This document shows, one piece after another, positions 24,645 to 34,091 of a stretch of 64,000 bases of DNA. Position numbers and translations under genes: made by a program. Every line of letters begins with the position of its first letter. The stretch's first letter is position 1. The DNA is from Phreatobacter aquaticus (GTDB lineage Bacteria > Pseudomonadota > Alphaproteobacteria > Rhizobiales > Phreatobacteraceae): positions 4,116,828 to 4,180,827 of the forward strand of contig NZ_CP039865.1 in the NCBI RefSeq assembly GCF_005160265.1, written 5' to 3'. The notes beneath the pieces were generated by a model. It had not been told where the DNA came from. It saw only the letters and a program-made list of their open reading frames with translations, and did no database searches.

Positions 24645-25979
24645 TCAGCTGCCGCGCAGCTCTTTCCACTTGGCAGCCATGGAGGCGGCAGCCGCCTGCG
24701 GCGTGGCACGATTGAGGAAGATCGACTGCCAGGCAGCATTGGCGGTCTCGTTCCACTCGCCGAACCAGGGCGCGATGACGTCCTTTTTGACGGCGGTCGC
24801 CGCCTGCTGGGCGATCACGTCGCCGCCGCCGGCCCAGCGCGTCCAGAACGCCTTGACCTCGGCATCGTTGGAGAGCGGCGTGGTGCAGAACGGCAGGCCG
24901 ACATCGGTCAAGAGCAGCTTCTGCAGCGTGTAATTGCCGCCGGTGTCCTTGCCGCCGAAGAACTCCATGAACTTCACCGCATTGGCGCGTCGCGTCGCAT
25001 TGGCCTTGGCGCCGGGCGTCATGCCGTAGAAGCGGATCCAGCCGCAGGTGGCGCTGGCCGTCGCGTTCGGTCCCTTGGGCATCAGCGTGGGCCTGAGCTT
25101 GCCGGCGGCGGGCGCCTGGGTCGGATCGTTCAGCGCGCGCAGGCGATAGGTCGGCACGATGGAGAAGGCGTGCTGTCCCGCGCCCAGCGCCTTCAGCGCA
25201 TTGATCTCGGAGGTCTCGATGGCCCCCGGCGCGACGATCTTGTGGGTATGGATCGCTTCACGGATCCAGGTGGCGGATTCGATCACGCCCTTGCCGGGCT
25301 CCGCCATGATGGCGGCACCCGCCGCATCAACGAAGCGGCCGCCATGGGAGAACACCATCGCGCTCATGAACTCGATCAGCCAGGTGTCGATGGCGAGCGC
25401 CATCAGCATCGGATATTCGACGACGCCCGCCTGCTTGATCTTCAGCGACTGCTGGACCACCTCGGCCCATGTCGTCGGCGGCGTGGTGATGCCAGCCTTG
25501 GCGAGGATCTCGGTGTTGTAGACGAAGGACATGTGGTCGCCGTAATAGGCCAGACCATATTGCTTGCCCTTGTAGAGCATGGACTGGGTGCAGAACGGCG
25601 CCGCCTCGGCATTGTACTTGGTCAGTTCCGGCATGTCGTCGATAGTGGCCAGCCAGCCGGCCTCGGCGAATTCCGGCAACCAGGCATCGCTCACCCACAG
25701 CACATCCATCGGCGCATTGCCGACGAGCCGGGTGACCACCGAGGTGCGGTACTGAGCCCAGGGGAAGTTCTCGTAATTGACCTTGAGATTGGTCGCCTTC
25801 TCGAAGGCCGAGATATGGCTCTTCACCTGATCGACGGCGGCCGACCACGAAGTGAAGTTGACGCCCGCCGCCTGGCCCCATGCGCCGCCCGGCAAGCCGG
25901 CGGCTGCAATGGCCGCGCCGGATGCGCCAGCCTGCAGGAAACCGCGACGCGACAATTTCGACGAGCGTACAACCGTCAT
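24645..25979 (-). CDS. Extracellular sugar-binding protein (ABC, family 1), Tat-exported
   Basis: 444 residues. The N-terminus has a twin-arginine signal, SKLSRRGFLQAGASGAAIA, ending near GGAWGQA, then the solute-binding fold (NFTSWSAAVDQVK, KGVIESATWIREA). I place the start at ATG 25979, with GGGGAT 6 bases upstream. An ATG at 25991 is only 5 bases from the palindromic operator and lacks a usable ribosome site. It is the first gene of a five-gene operon running to the Mo-hydroxylase. Confidence 0.9.
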   Translation of the reverse strand: MTVVRSSKLSRRGFLQAGASGAAIAAAGLPGGAWGQAAGVNFTSWSAAVDQVKSHISAFEKATNLKVNYENFPWAQYRTSVVTRLVGNAPMDVLWVSDAWLPEFAEAGWLATIDDMPELTKYNAEAAPFCTQSMLYKGKQYGLAYYGDHMSFVYNTEILAKAGITTPPTTWAEVVQQSLKIKQAGVVEYPMLMALAIDTWLIEFMSAMVFSHGGRFVDAAGAAIMAEPGKGVIESATWIREAIHTHKIVAPGAIETSEINALKALGAGQHAFSIVPTYRLRALNDPTQAPAAGKLRPTLMPKGPNATASATCGWIRFYGMTPGAKANATRRANAVKFMEFFGGKDTGGNYTLQKLLLTDVGLPFCTTPLSNDAEVKAFWTRWAGGGDVIAQQAATAVKKDVIAPWFGEWNETANAAWQSIFLNRATPQAAAASMAAKWKELRGS

Positions 25980-25996
25980 GACAATCCCCATACCTT

Positions 25997-26010
25997 TGCA
26001 ACCGGTTGCA
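25997..26010. promoter_or_regulatory. LacI-family operator (TGCAACCGGTTGCA)
   Basis: Perfect 14-bp palindrome with the central CCGG of LacI/GalR-type operators, 18 bp upstream of the sugar-binding protein start. In alphaproteobacteria such sites repress sugar-transport operons until the sugar is present. No LacI-family gene is in the window. The site predicts sugar-dependent control of all five downstream genes, including the molybdenum hydroxylase. Confidence 0.75.
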
Positions 26011-26118
26011 TGAGACTATCGACGCGGCTCGCGCCAGCGCAATCGTTAATTTCGCAGGGCAAGGATGGCGGCATTCCGGTCCTTCGGGGAAGGAACATCT
26101 CCCGCATCCCAGGACGCG

Positions 26119-27087
26119 CTAGCCATAGACCCGGAAATGGTCGATCCGCAGATGGGCCAGCCGATGTTCCGGCAGAAGTGGCCGTGGATAGGGTTCGTCG
26201 TCGCGCAGAGCCAGGGTCAGAAGCGGCCAGAAGACATCGCCGTTTCGGTCCAGTTCGGCAGCTCGCCCGATCGTCCAGACCACCGGGCGGCTGGTTTTCG
26301 GATCAAGCACCGCCTTGCGGTTGAAATAGAGCGCGCAATGCGCGCCATCCACCAGCATGCCGTAGAGATTGTACCCCAGCGTCACATCGACCCCGGTCGG
26401 GACGCCGATGCCCTCGTGGTGTTCGCCGGGTTGTCCCCACTCATGGAGGTAGGCGCCGTAGAGGGTTGGCTCCTTGCCCTTGTGCTCGACGATATCGAGC
26501 TCGACGCTGGTCTGGGGGTGCAGGATGCTGCGCCCATTCATCATCCAGAAGCCCGGCCAGGTCAGCGGATGGCGCGGCATCCACATCCGTGCCTCGAAAT
26601 AGCCCTGCCGCCAGCCCTTGAGGATCGTTCCGTCCGAGCGCGCCGTCTGGATATTGCCGGAAACCCACTGATATTCGGGCAGGCCATTGCCGTAATAGGC
26701 ATAGACATTCATCGGCCGGCCGATATGGCGCACCGATATCTGCAGGGCCTTGCCGTCATCGGCCTTGGCGTCGTCGACGATCGCATAGGGATTGAAGCCC
26801 TCCTCGCCGGTAATCCGCGCGAAGGCCGCGCGGCCATAATGGCCGGCATCGAAGGTTGTCGCCTTCCGCCCGGCATTCCAGATCGCCGGATCCAGCCGAT
26901 GGAACGGTTCGTCGAAGATCAGCGAGCGGCCGGCAGTCGGATCATTCGGCGGGGTGAAGGCACTCGCGGGACGCACCGACGGAAGCGCCGCCGCCGTTAT
27001 CATGACTGCCGCACTTTTCAGCAGATTGCGGCGAGTGGCCCGCCCACGCCGATCAAAAGCGCTTCGAAACCACGCTGTCCGGATCAT
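26119..27087 (-). CDS. Glycoside hydrolase family 16
   Basis: 322 residues. The catalytic ExDxxE motif is intact as ELDIVE (Glu196, Asp198, Glu201), with WPGFWMMNG upstream, typical of family 16 beta-glucanases/galactanases. An N-terminal Tat-like signal (ATRRNLLKSAAVMI, ending near RPASA) suggests export. It begins at ATG 27087, overlapping the FkbM stop (ATGA). At the edge of the exopolysaccharide locus it probably trims or releases the polymer, as ExoK-type enzymes do. Confidence 0.9.
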   Translation of the reverse strand: MIRTAWFRSAFDRRGRATRRNLLKSAAVMITAAALPSVRPASAFTPPNDPTAGRSLIFDEPFHRLDPAIWNAGRKATTFDAGHYGRAAFARITGEEGFNPYAIVDDAKADDGKALQISVRHIGRPMNVYAYYGNGLPEYQWVSGNIQTARSDGTILKGWRQGYFEARMWMPRHPLTWPGFWMMNGRSILHPQTSVELDIVEHKGKEPTLYGAYLHEWGQPGEHHEGIGVPTGVDVTLGYNLYGMLVDGAHCALYFNRKAVLDPKTSRPVVWTIGRAAELDRNGDVFWPLLTLALRDDEPYPRPLLPEHRLAHLRIDHFRVYG

Positions 27088-27881
27088 GACGGCTTGCGGA
27101 CATACCATCCGTCCCACTGCGAAAACTCCGGGAAGCGTCGCTCATAGCCCTTCTCCGCCATGAGCTGGTCGATCTTCGCCTCGTTCGCGGTGAAGTTGTG
27201 CTCGATGGAGAACAGGGTCACGCGATAGCGCTCGAAGTCGAACGCCCGGAGGATTTCCAGCTCGCTGCCCTCGGTATCGACTGACATATAGTCGATGACC
27301 GGGGGCGCCTTGTGGGCTTCCAGCAGGTCGTTGAGCGACACAGTCTGGACATCGAAGGCAGCACCCTCGGCCCGGCGCGCGGCGTTGTGGTCATGATCCG
27401 CCTCGACCGACAAGCCGCTCAGTTCGGGATCATCCGCCGCCATGAATGTCAGCGTATCGCCGGTGGTGGCATAGACGCAGCGCGTTTCGATGGCGCAGCG
27501 CCGATTGGCCCGCAATGCGTCATGCCAGACCGGATTGGGCTCGGCGAGGATGCCCGACCAGCCATAGCCGGTCTCCAGAAGCCACGTATTGCTGTTGACC
27601 AGGCCATTGGTCGCGCCGAACTCGACGAAAAAGCCCTCCCGCTTGGCCGAAAGCTCGAAGACGACCCAGAGATCCTGCACGATCTGCGACTTCGACTGGG
27701 GCAGATCGCTGAACACCCGCGACAGGAAGCGCATCTCGTCCATGTCGCGGATAGCTGTCACCTCGGGACGTCGCAGCCGCATGGTGTTGAACATGAAGCG
27801 CCGCGCCGACGGCCGGCGGACAATGAGCCCGGCGATGGTCCAGACAAGACGCTTGAAACCGTCCTTGATCAGATAACGCAT
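27084..27881 (-). CDS. FkbM-family methyltransferase
   Basis: 265 residues. FFVEFGATNGLVNSNTWLLE is the SAM site with FGA in place of the usual GA(N/F). ILAEPNPVWHDAL and MSVDTEGSELEILRAFDFER complete the FkbM signature. ATG 27881 has GGAAG upstream; the open frame continues without one. It is translationally coupled to the GH16 gene. It is expected to O-methylate a sugar of the polysaccharide. Confidence 0.87.
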   Translation of the reverse strand: MRYLIKDGFKRLVWTIAGLIVRRPSARRFMFNTMRLRRPEVTAIRDMDEMRFLSRVFSDLPQSKSQIVQDLWVVFELSAKREGFFVEFGATNGLVNSNTWLLETGYGWSGILAEPNPVWHDALRANRRCAIETRCVYATTGDTLTFMAADDPELSGLSVEADHDHNAARRAEGAAFDVQTVSLNDLLEAHKAPPVIDYMSVDTEGSELEILRAFDFERYRVTLFSIEHNFTANEAKIDQLMAEKGYERRFPEFSQWDGWYVRKPS

Positions 27882-28184
27882 TACTCTTCCTTCTTGGCGG
27901 TCCCCGGAACGGACGTGCTCTGAGCGAGCAGCCGGCAAACCGGTGTGAAGCCATCGGATACGGCGGAATTGAACACCTGCCCAATCCTCGCGACTGCAAT
28001 TGGCCCGAATCTCGCTTGTCTCTCCAGGCGGCCCGATCGTCCGGGGCGCTGGATCAATTGCAGTGCATCGCCAAACCTCCCCAGTGCTCGCTTCAGCACA
28101 GGAGAGCAATATTCATACCTTTTCCTCGGCCGCCTCTTCGCGAGGCGGAGCTGCCGCTAAGGCATGACAAGTGGATGGTTGCGT

Positions 28185-28877
28185 ATGCAGGAGATTTATC
28201 AGGGCGACACCTACGCCAACAAGAACCCCACGTGGCACGAGGAAGACGCACCGTGGAAGGCGAAGCATATCGAGACGATCCTGAAGTCCAACGCGATCGC
28301 CCCGACGACCATCTGTGAGGTCGGCTGCGGCACCGGCGACATTCTTCTGAACCTGTCCAGCGCCTTTCCGGCTGCGAAACTCTCGGGCTACGAGATTTCG
28401 CCGCATGCCTATGAGCGCGCCAAAGTGAAGGAGACAGAGGCGGTCCGCTTTCACTTCGGCGACCTGCTCGAGGAGAAGGATCTCCGGTTCGATGTGCTGG
28501 TGATTGCCGACGTGATCGAGCATGTCGAGGACTACGTCAAATTCATCAAGGCCCTGAAGCCTTTGAGCCAGTACAAGGTGTTTCACATCCCGCTCGACCT
28601 GTCCGTACAGTCCGTCTTCCGGGCCTGGCCGATCATGAATCTCCGCGAGGGCGTGGGGCATCTCCACTACTTCTTCAAGGACACGGCCCTCGCCACGCTG
28701 AAGGATTGCGGCTACCGCGTCGTCGACTACCGCTACACGGCAAGCCGACTGGAATTGCCCAACCAGGCCTTCAGCAGCCGGGTGATGCGCCTGCCACGCC
28801 GGCTCATGTATGCGATGAATGCCGATTTCGCGGTGCGCCTGCTCGGCGGCTATTCACTGATGGTCCTGGCGGAATGA
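28185..28877 (+). CDS. Class I SAM-dependent methyltransferase
   Basis: 230 residues from ATG 28185 (237 from ATG 28164, which has a poorer ribosome site). The family start NKNPTWHEEDAPWKAKHI is followed by motif I CEVGCGTGDILLNL, the acidic FHFGDLLEE and DVLVIADVIEHVEDY. Such proteins are common in polysaccharide clusters and act on sugars or lipid carriers. The 280 bp upstream are shared with the divergent FkbM gene and should contain both promoters. Confidence 0.85.
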   Translation: MQEIYQGDTYANKNPTWHEEDAPWKAKHIETILKSNAIAPTTICEVGCGTGDILLNLSSAFPAAKLSGYEISPHAYERAKVKETEAVRFHFGDLLEEKDLRFDVLVIADVIEHVEDYVKFIKALKPLSQYKVFHIPLDLSVQSVFRAWPIMNLREGVGHLHYFFKDTALATLKDCGYRVVDYRYTASRLELPNQAFSSRVMRLPRRLMYAMNADFAVRLLGGYSLMVLAE

Positions 28878-28929
28878 CCCCGGTCGCAACCAGGGGGCCG
28901 CACGGACCAGTTCGTCGAGGGCCTGCGCC

Positions 28930-30327
28930 ATGAGCGTCGAGCCGATCGGCCTTGTGACGCTGCTGATCGGGCTGGTGTGCCTGTTGCTCGGCTATCGCGT
29001 CGCGGCCACTACGCTGGTGGCGGCCGGTCTGTTCGGCTCGGCCGCTGCCTTCATCATCGGTTCCGCCAATATCCAGCCGGGGCACATGTTCCTGGCCTTC
29101 GTGGCACTGGCAACGCTGACGCGGCGGCGCGAGGCGCTGGCAGCGATGCGGGCCTTGTCGCCCAGCGAACCCGGGTTCTGGTTTGCCTGCCTTGTCCTCT
29201 ACGGACTGCTCACCGCCTACCTCCTGCCGCGCATCCTGGCCGGTGCCACCCAGATCATCCCGCTAGGGTCCACGGCATTCGAAGACACCGGGTTCACGGT
29301 GCCACTGAGCCCGGTCTCCAGCAACTTCACGCAGAGCGTCTATATGGGCGCCAATCTGCTGTGCTTCGCCATGACCGTCGCGATCGCCTCCACTGCATCC
29401 GGGTTCCGCGCCATTCTGACCGGTCTGATGGCGTTTTCGGTGGGCAACATCATCTTCGCCCTCCTCGATCTCGGCACCTATGCGACCGGCACGCAGGATC
29501 TGCTCGGGTTCATGCGCAACGCCCAGTACACACTTCATACCGACGTCGAAGTCAGCGGCATGAAGCGCATCGTCGGCTCGTTCACCGAGGCCTCGTCCTT
29601 TGCCCGCTCCACCCTCGGCATCCTCGGGCTGACGGGTACCCTCTGGCTTTGCGCCTACAAGCCCGTGTGGACCGGCACCATAGCGCTGGTCTCGCTGGCC
29701 TTGCTCATCCTGTCGACCTCGTCCACCGGCCTCGTCGGCGCTCCCATCGTGCTGCTTCTGCTCTACTGGACGGCGCTGGGGCGATCCGGCGTGAAAAGTG
29801 GCGGCCGGTACAGCAGCCTGGCCGTGCTCTGCGCCCCGCCGCTGGCGGTCGCATTGGCCCTCATCCTGTTCATCGATCCGACCACCTCGGCCATGATCAT
29901 CGACTATGTAAATCTGGCCGTCCTGGACAAGGCGACCTCGGACTCGGGCGTCGAGCGCAGCTCCTGGAATGCCGTGGCGTTGCAGAATTTCCTCGACACC
30001 TGGGGCATCGGCGTTGGCCTCGGCACGGTCAGGGCGTCCAGCTTCCTCCTGGCGCTGCTCGCCAATGTCGGCCTGCCAGGAGCGATCTTCTACGGCGTGT
30101 TCGCCGCGACCGCGCTGCTGCGCAGCCGGGGCCATACCCGCAGCTTTCCCGCTGATATCCGCCTCGCCGCCCGCAACGCCTGCTTCGGCCTGATCCTTGG
30201 CGACCTGCTGGTCAGCCCGGTCATCGACCAGGGCCTGTTCTTCTACGTGCTCGCCGGCATCGCCTCCGCCATGCCGGAGCGCCAGGCCTCCAACGACCGC
30301 TTCGCGCCAGTGGGAGCTGCGGCATGA
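28930..30327 (+). CDS. Wzy-like polysaccharide polymerase / O-antigen-ligase-family membrane protein
   Basis: 465 residues, almost entirely hydrophobic, with about 10-12 membrane segments and a larger loop between residues 110 and 140. There is no sequence motif I can name, but topology, size and position next to glycosyltransferases and a co-polymerase fit a Wzy polymerase. It overlaps the next gene by 4 bases. Ligase rather than polymerase remains possible. Confidence 0.78.
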   Translation: MSVEPIGLVTLLIGLVCLLLGYRVAATTLVAAGLFGSAAAFIIGSANIQPGHMFLAFVALATLTRRREALAAMRALSPSEPGFWFACLVLYGLLTAYLLPRILAGATQIIPLGSTAFEDTGFTVPLSPVSSNFTQSVYMGANLLCFAMTVAIASTASGFRAILTGLMAFSVGNIIFALLDLGTYATGTQDLLGFMRNAQYTLHTDVEVSGMKRIVGSFTEASSFARSTLGILGLTGTLWLCAYKPVWTGTIALVSLALLILSTSSTGLVGAPIVLLLLYWTALGRSGVKSGGRYSSLAVLCAPPLAVALALILFIDPTTSAMIIDYVNLAVLDKATSDSGVERSSWNAVALQNFLDTWGIGVGLGTVRASSFLLALLANVGLPGAIFYGVFAATALLRSRGHTRSFPADIRLAARNACFGLILGDLLVSPVIDQGLFFYVLAGIASAMPERQASNDRFAPVGAAA

Positions 30328-32336
30328 ATGCAGGCGCAAACTTTGGGATCAATGGGCGCTTCCTCACCCAGCCCGTCACCGGCGTCCAGCGCTATGCGCG
30401 CAACGTCGTCGAGGCCATGGACCGCTCTCTCGCAACGGCTCGGGCGTCAGCGGAGCTCCTTGTGCCGGCCGGCACGGCCGATCCGCATTACGCCGCGATC
30501 TCCCGCCGCGAACTCGGCCCGTTGAACGGCCATGCCTGGGAGCAACTGACCCTGGCGATGCGATGGCCGGATCGCCTGCTCAGCCTCTGCAATACCGGCC
30601 CGGTCGCGAAGGCGGACCAGATCGTCTGCATTCACGATGCCAATGTCTTTACCGCGCCGGAGAGCTACGGCCGCGCCTTCCGCACCTTCTATGGCTTGCT
30701 GCAGCCGCAACTCGCCCGCCGCGCCGCGCGGGTCGCAACGGTCTCCAACGCCTCCGCCCGCCAGATCGCCCGCTACCTGTCGCTCGACAGCGCCGACATT
30801 GCCGTTCTGCCCAATGGCCACGAGCACGCGCTCGCCTGGGACCCTTCATTGGCTGAACTGGCGCCATCGGTGATCGAAGACGGATCCCACCCGCGCCGCT
30901 TTGTCCTCGCCATCGGATCGCGCGCGCGCCACAAGAACATGCAGCTTCTGGTCGATATCGCCCCCGATCTTGCCGCCATGGGGATCGATGTGGTGATCGC
31001 CGGCGGGGATGCCGGCATCTTTGCGCCCGAAACCCTGAAATCCGCGCCCAATGTGACGGTGATCGGCCGGATCAGCGACCATGATCTGGCCTATCTGATG
31101 GATCGCGCCCTTTGCCTGGCCTTTCCGTCCTGGACCGAGGGCTTCGGCCTTCCAATCGTTGAAGCGATGGCGCGCGGCTGCGCCGTCATCTCATCCGATC
31201 GGGCAAGCATGCCGGAAATCTGCGGCGACGCGGCGCTGATGGCCTCGCCCGCCGAGCCCGCGGCCTGGATCCGGCAGGTGCGCACGCTCGCCGAGAGCGC
31301 GCAATTGCGCGACGATATGGTTGGCCGGGGCCGCGAGCGGGTCAGGCTGTTCTCCTGGGACACAACAGCCAATGGCTATATCAGCCTGATGCAGGATCCC
31401 CGGCGTTCCATGGCGCGGCGAGCTGAACCCGCCTCGCCGCTTGCAGAACCTCGCATTGCCGCAGTTGTTGCAACGCTCGGGCGCCCCGAGGTGGTGAGCC
31501 GCACGGTTCGCCACCTGCTCGCGACCCAGGCGCTCAAACCCTCGACCGTGATCGTGTCGTGTGCAGACGTCTCTGACGCGGGCGACCTCGCCGACCTCGC
31601 CGGTGTCACCATCCTGACGGGCCCGACGGGCCTGCCCCGCCAGCGCAACACGGCGCTCGACGCCCTGCCCGCCGACACCGACATCGTCGCCTTCTTCGAC
31701 GACGATTTCGTTGCCGATGCGGATTGGCTGGCTGCAGCGGCGCGCACCTTCCACGACGAACCAACCGTCGTTGGGTTTACCGGGCACGTGCTGGCCGACG
31801 GCATCAAGGGGCCCGGCATCGCCTTCGACGAGGCCGCGCGGATCGTCGCGACGGCCGATCCGAAGAGCGACTGGACCTGGATCGAGCCCTACAGCCCCTA
31901 TGGCTGCAACATGGCGTTCCGGGCCAGCAGCATCGGCGACCTGCGCTTCGACGGTCGGCTTGTCCTCTATGGATGGCTGGAAGACCGCGACTTTGCCGCA
32001 GCGCTGGCCCGCAAGGGTGGACGACTGGTCAAGTGTGCAGACGCGCGGGGTGTCCATATGGGCGTCAAGGGTGGCCGCGTGCGCGGGGAACGGCTTGGTT
32101 ATTCCCAGGTCGCAAATCCCGTCTACATGCTGCGCAAGGGCACGATGAGCATCCCTCAGGTTGCCGATCACATCTTCCGCAACCTTGCGAGCAATGTCGC
32201 GAAAGCGCCTTGGCCGGAGCCATTCATTGATCGGCGCGGACGTCTGCGGGGCAATGTCCTTGCCCTGGCTGACGTGCTGCGCGGTCGCATCGAGCCTGAG
32301 CGCGCAGCCAGACTTCAACCGAAGACGGGGACCTGA
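30324..32336 (+). CDS. Two-domain glycosyltransferase, GT4 fused to GT2
   Basis: 670 residues. Residues about 5-360 form a GT4 enzyme (FGINGRFLTQPVTGVQRYAR; EGFGLPIVEAMARGCAVI near 275). Residues about 375-640 form a GT2-like domain with VVATLGRPEVVSRTVRHLL, GLPRQRNTALDAL and the DDDF metal site in VAFFDDDFVAD. The domains are joined by a Pro/Ala linker near 365-375. Fusion implies two consecutive sugar additions on the same carrier-linked repeat unit. Coupled by overlap to the Wzy-like gene and followed at 2 bp by the co-polymerase gene. Confidence 0.88.
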   Translation: MNAGANFGINGRFLTQPVTGVQRYARNVVEAMDRSLATARASAELLVPAGTADPHYAAISRRELGPLNGHAWEQLTLAMRWPDRLLSLCNTGPVAKADQIVCIHDANVFTAPESYGRAFRTFYGLLQPQLARRAARVATVSNASARQIARYLSLDSADIAVLPNGHEHALAWDPSLAELAPSVIEDGSHPRRFVLAIGSRARHKNMQLLVDIAPDLAAMGIDVVIAGGDAGIFAPETLKSAPNVTVIGRISDHDLAYLMDRALCLAFPSWTEGFGLPIVEAMARGCAVISSDRASMPEICGDAALMASPAEPAAWIRQVRTLAESAQLRDDMVGRGRERVRLFSWDTTANGYISLMQDPRRSMARRAEPASPLAEPRIAAVVATLGRPEVVSRTVRHLLATQALKPSTVIVSCADVSDAGDLADLAGVTILTGPTGLPRQRNTALDALPADTDIVAFFDDDFVADADWLAAAARTFHDEPTVVGFTGHVLADGIKGPGIAFDEAARIVATADPKSDWTWIEPYSPYGCNMAFRASSIGDLRFDGRLVLYGWLEDRDFAAALARKGGRLVKCADARGVHMGVKGGRVRGERLGYSQVANPVYMLRKGTMSIPQVADHIFRNLASNVAKAPWPEPFIDRRGRLRGNVLALADVLRGRIEPERAARLQPKTGT

Positions 32337-32338
32337 CG

Positions 32339-34045
32339 ATGGACGCGATGCGCGGATCTGACAGTCGATCGATCCGGCTCTGGCCGATCCCCGACGCACA
32401 GGAAGACGCCCCCGACGATGGGCCGATCGCGCTCCTGCGCTCGGTGCTTGAGGCGGTCGGCCTGCACAAGTGGAAACTGGCACTGTGGACGGCGCTCTGC
32501 CTGGCGATAGCCTTTGCCTATGTGAGCGCGACGCCCTCCACCTATACCGCCACCTCGACAATCCTGCTCGAACCGCGCCGGCAGATCGCGGCCTCAGGGC
32601 GCGAGACCGCGCCGACGCCGTCCCTCGACCTCAATCGCGCCGATAGCGAGCTGCAGGTCATTCGATCCGAACGCCTGTTGACCCAGGTCTTCGACAGTCT
32701 TGACCTGGCAAACCAGGCGGAGCTGAAGCCAAGGCCGCCGGGTTTCGTTCGTCGGGTCATCGGCACCGTCCGGGCGTTCCTGTCCGACCCGCTCGGCACC
32801 ATCGAAACGATGCGGCGCCCCACGGGTGCGCCCACTGACACGCGCGCAGCGACTGCCGCCAGCGCGGATCGGCAGTCGGCCTTCGCGGCCTTCGCGCAGC
32901 GCTTCTCGGCGCGGCGTGTCGGCCAGTCCTATGTGGTCGAGATGTCCTATTCCTCATCGGACCCCGACCTCGCCGCACGCGTGGCCAATGCCGCCGCCTC
33001 GGCCTATCTCCTGCAATCCGTGGCGTTCAAGGCCGACGCGGCCCGCAGCGGCGTCGAATTCGTCCAGGGCCGTGTCGATGCCCTGGGCGCTCAGGCGCGC
33101 GCCGCAGCCGCCGCAGTCAAAGCAGGCACCCTCCCCGACGTGCCCATCCCTGACGCCGACGCGCGGGTCATTGGCGCGGCTCTGAAGCCTCTCGGCCCCT
33201 CGGCACCCCGATCCACCCTCATTCTGGCACTGGGCGGCGCCCTTGGCCTCATGAGTGGACTTTTTGGAATCGCGCTCGCCAGTTCGCTCGATCGGCGCGT
33301 GCGCAATGCCGCAACCCTGACGCGGGAAACCGGGTTGCCCTGTCTCGCCGTCGTGCCCGCAATCGCCGACAGGTCCGGTGTCTTTCGACGCAACGCGATG
33401 GAAGTGGACCCCATCGCGGCCTTCGAGCCCGGCAGCCGCTTCGCAAGCGCGATATCCAACCTGCGCATGTCCATCAAGATGTCAGCGATGCTGCCAACGA
33501 GCAGCGAGAACCACACCATCGCGCTGGTGTCATGGGCCCCGGATACGGGCTGCAGCCTGCTCTGCCTGACTCTGGCGGAACTCACTCGAAGGCTGGGCAA
33601 GCCGGTCACCGTGGTCGACGCGGATGTGCAGGGTGCCCATCTGAGCCCGTCCTGGGGCGATACGCATGGCGGCAGTTCGCTGGTCGGTGTGCTCGCCAGC
33701 CATACGCCGCTCCATGCCATCCAGTTCCAGAACCGCGATGGCGTGGCCGTCCTGCCGGCGCTGACGCCCGACGATCGGCCAGATGCCTCCGTCGATTTCG
33801 GCGACCGGAGCGTTGGCCACTTGCTGGACCAACTCCGCGCACGCGGCGATGTGCTCCTCGCATTGCCGCCGGTGGCCGATACCGCCGATGCCGCAGCCCT
33901 GGCGCGGCATGCCGATGCGGTGATCATCGTCGTCGCGGCCGGACGGACGACCATCGACGAGGTCAAGGACGCGGCACGCGCCCTGCGCAGCGTTGGCGCC
34001 CATGTGATCGGCGCCGTCATCAACGGCGCACAGACACGCTCATGA
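32339..34045 (+). CDS. Polysaccharide co-polymerase (Wzc/ExoP-like) with degenerate kinase domain
   Basis: 568 residues. Membrane segments at about 45-63 and 293-315 bracket a periplasmic chain-length domain. A cytoplasmic BY-kinase-like domain follows. Its P-loop reads WAPDTGCS (residues 399-406): the lysine is Cys405, and no tyrosine cluster is present at the C-terminus, though VVDADVQ resembles Walker A'. It therefore probably regulates chain length without autophosphorylation. ATG 32339; an alternative ATG lies three codons in. Confidence 0.87.
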   Translation: MDAMRGSDSRSIRLWPIPDAQEDAPDDGPIALLRSVLEAVGLHKWKLALWTALCLAIAFAYVSATPSTYTATSTILLEPRRQIAASGRETAPTPSLDLNRADSELQVIRSERLLTQVFDSLDLANQAELKPRPPGFVRRVIGTVRAFLSDPLGTIETMRRPTGAPTDTRAATAASADRQSAFAAFAQRFSARRVGQSYVVEMSYSSSDPDLAARVANAAASAYLLQSVAFKADAARSGVEFVQGRVDALGAQARAAAAAVKAGTLPDVPIPDADARVIGAALKPLGPSAPRSTLILALGGALGLMSGLFGIALASSLDRRVRNAATLTRETGLPCLAVVPAIADRSGVFRRNAMEVDPIAAFEPGSRFASAISNLRMSIKMSAMLPTSSENHTIALVSWAPDTGCSLLCLTLAELTRRLGKPVTVVDADVQGAHLSPSWGDTHGGSSLVGVLASHTPLHAIQFQNRDGVAVLPALTPDDRPDASVDFGDRSVGHLLDQLRARGDVLLALPPVADTADAAALARHADAVIIVVAAGRTTIDEVKDAARALRSVGAHVIGAVINGAQTRS

Positions 34046-34091
34046 GCGCGCTCGCGTCGCGCTTTAGCCCCCTCGAATAGTCGGATTTCTT

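Noticed and set aside
24627-26324. Plus-strand frame of 565 codons opposite the sugar-binding protein gene
   Set aside because: Antisense shadow produced by high GC codon bias; the minus-strand protein has clear Tat signal and family features.
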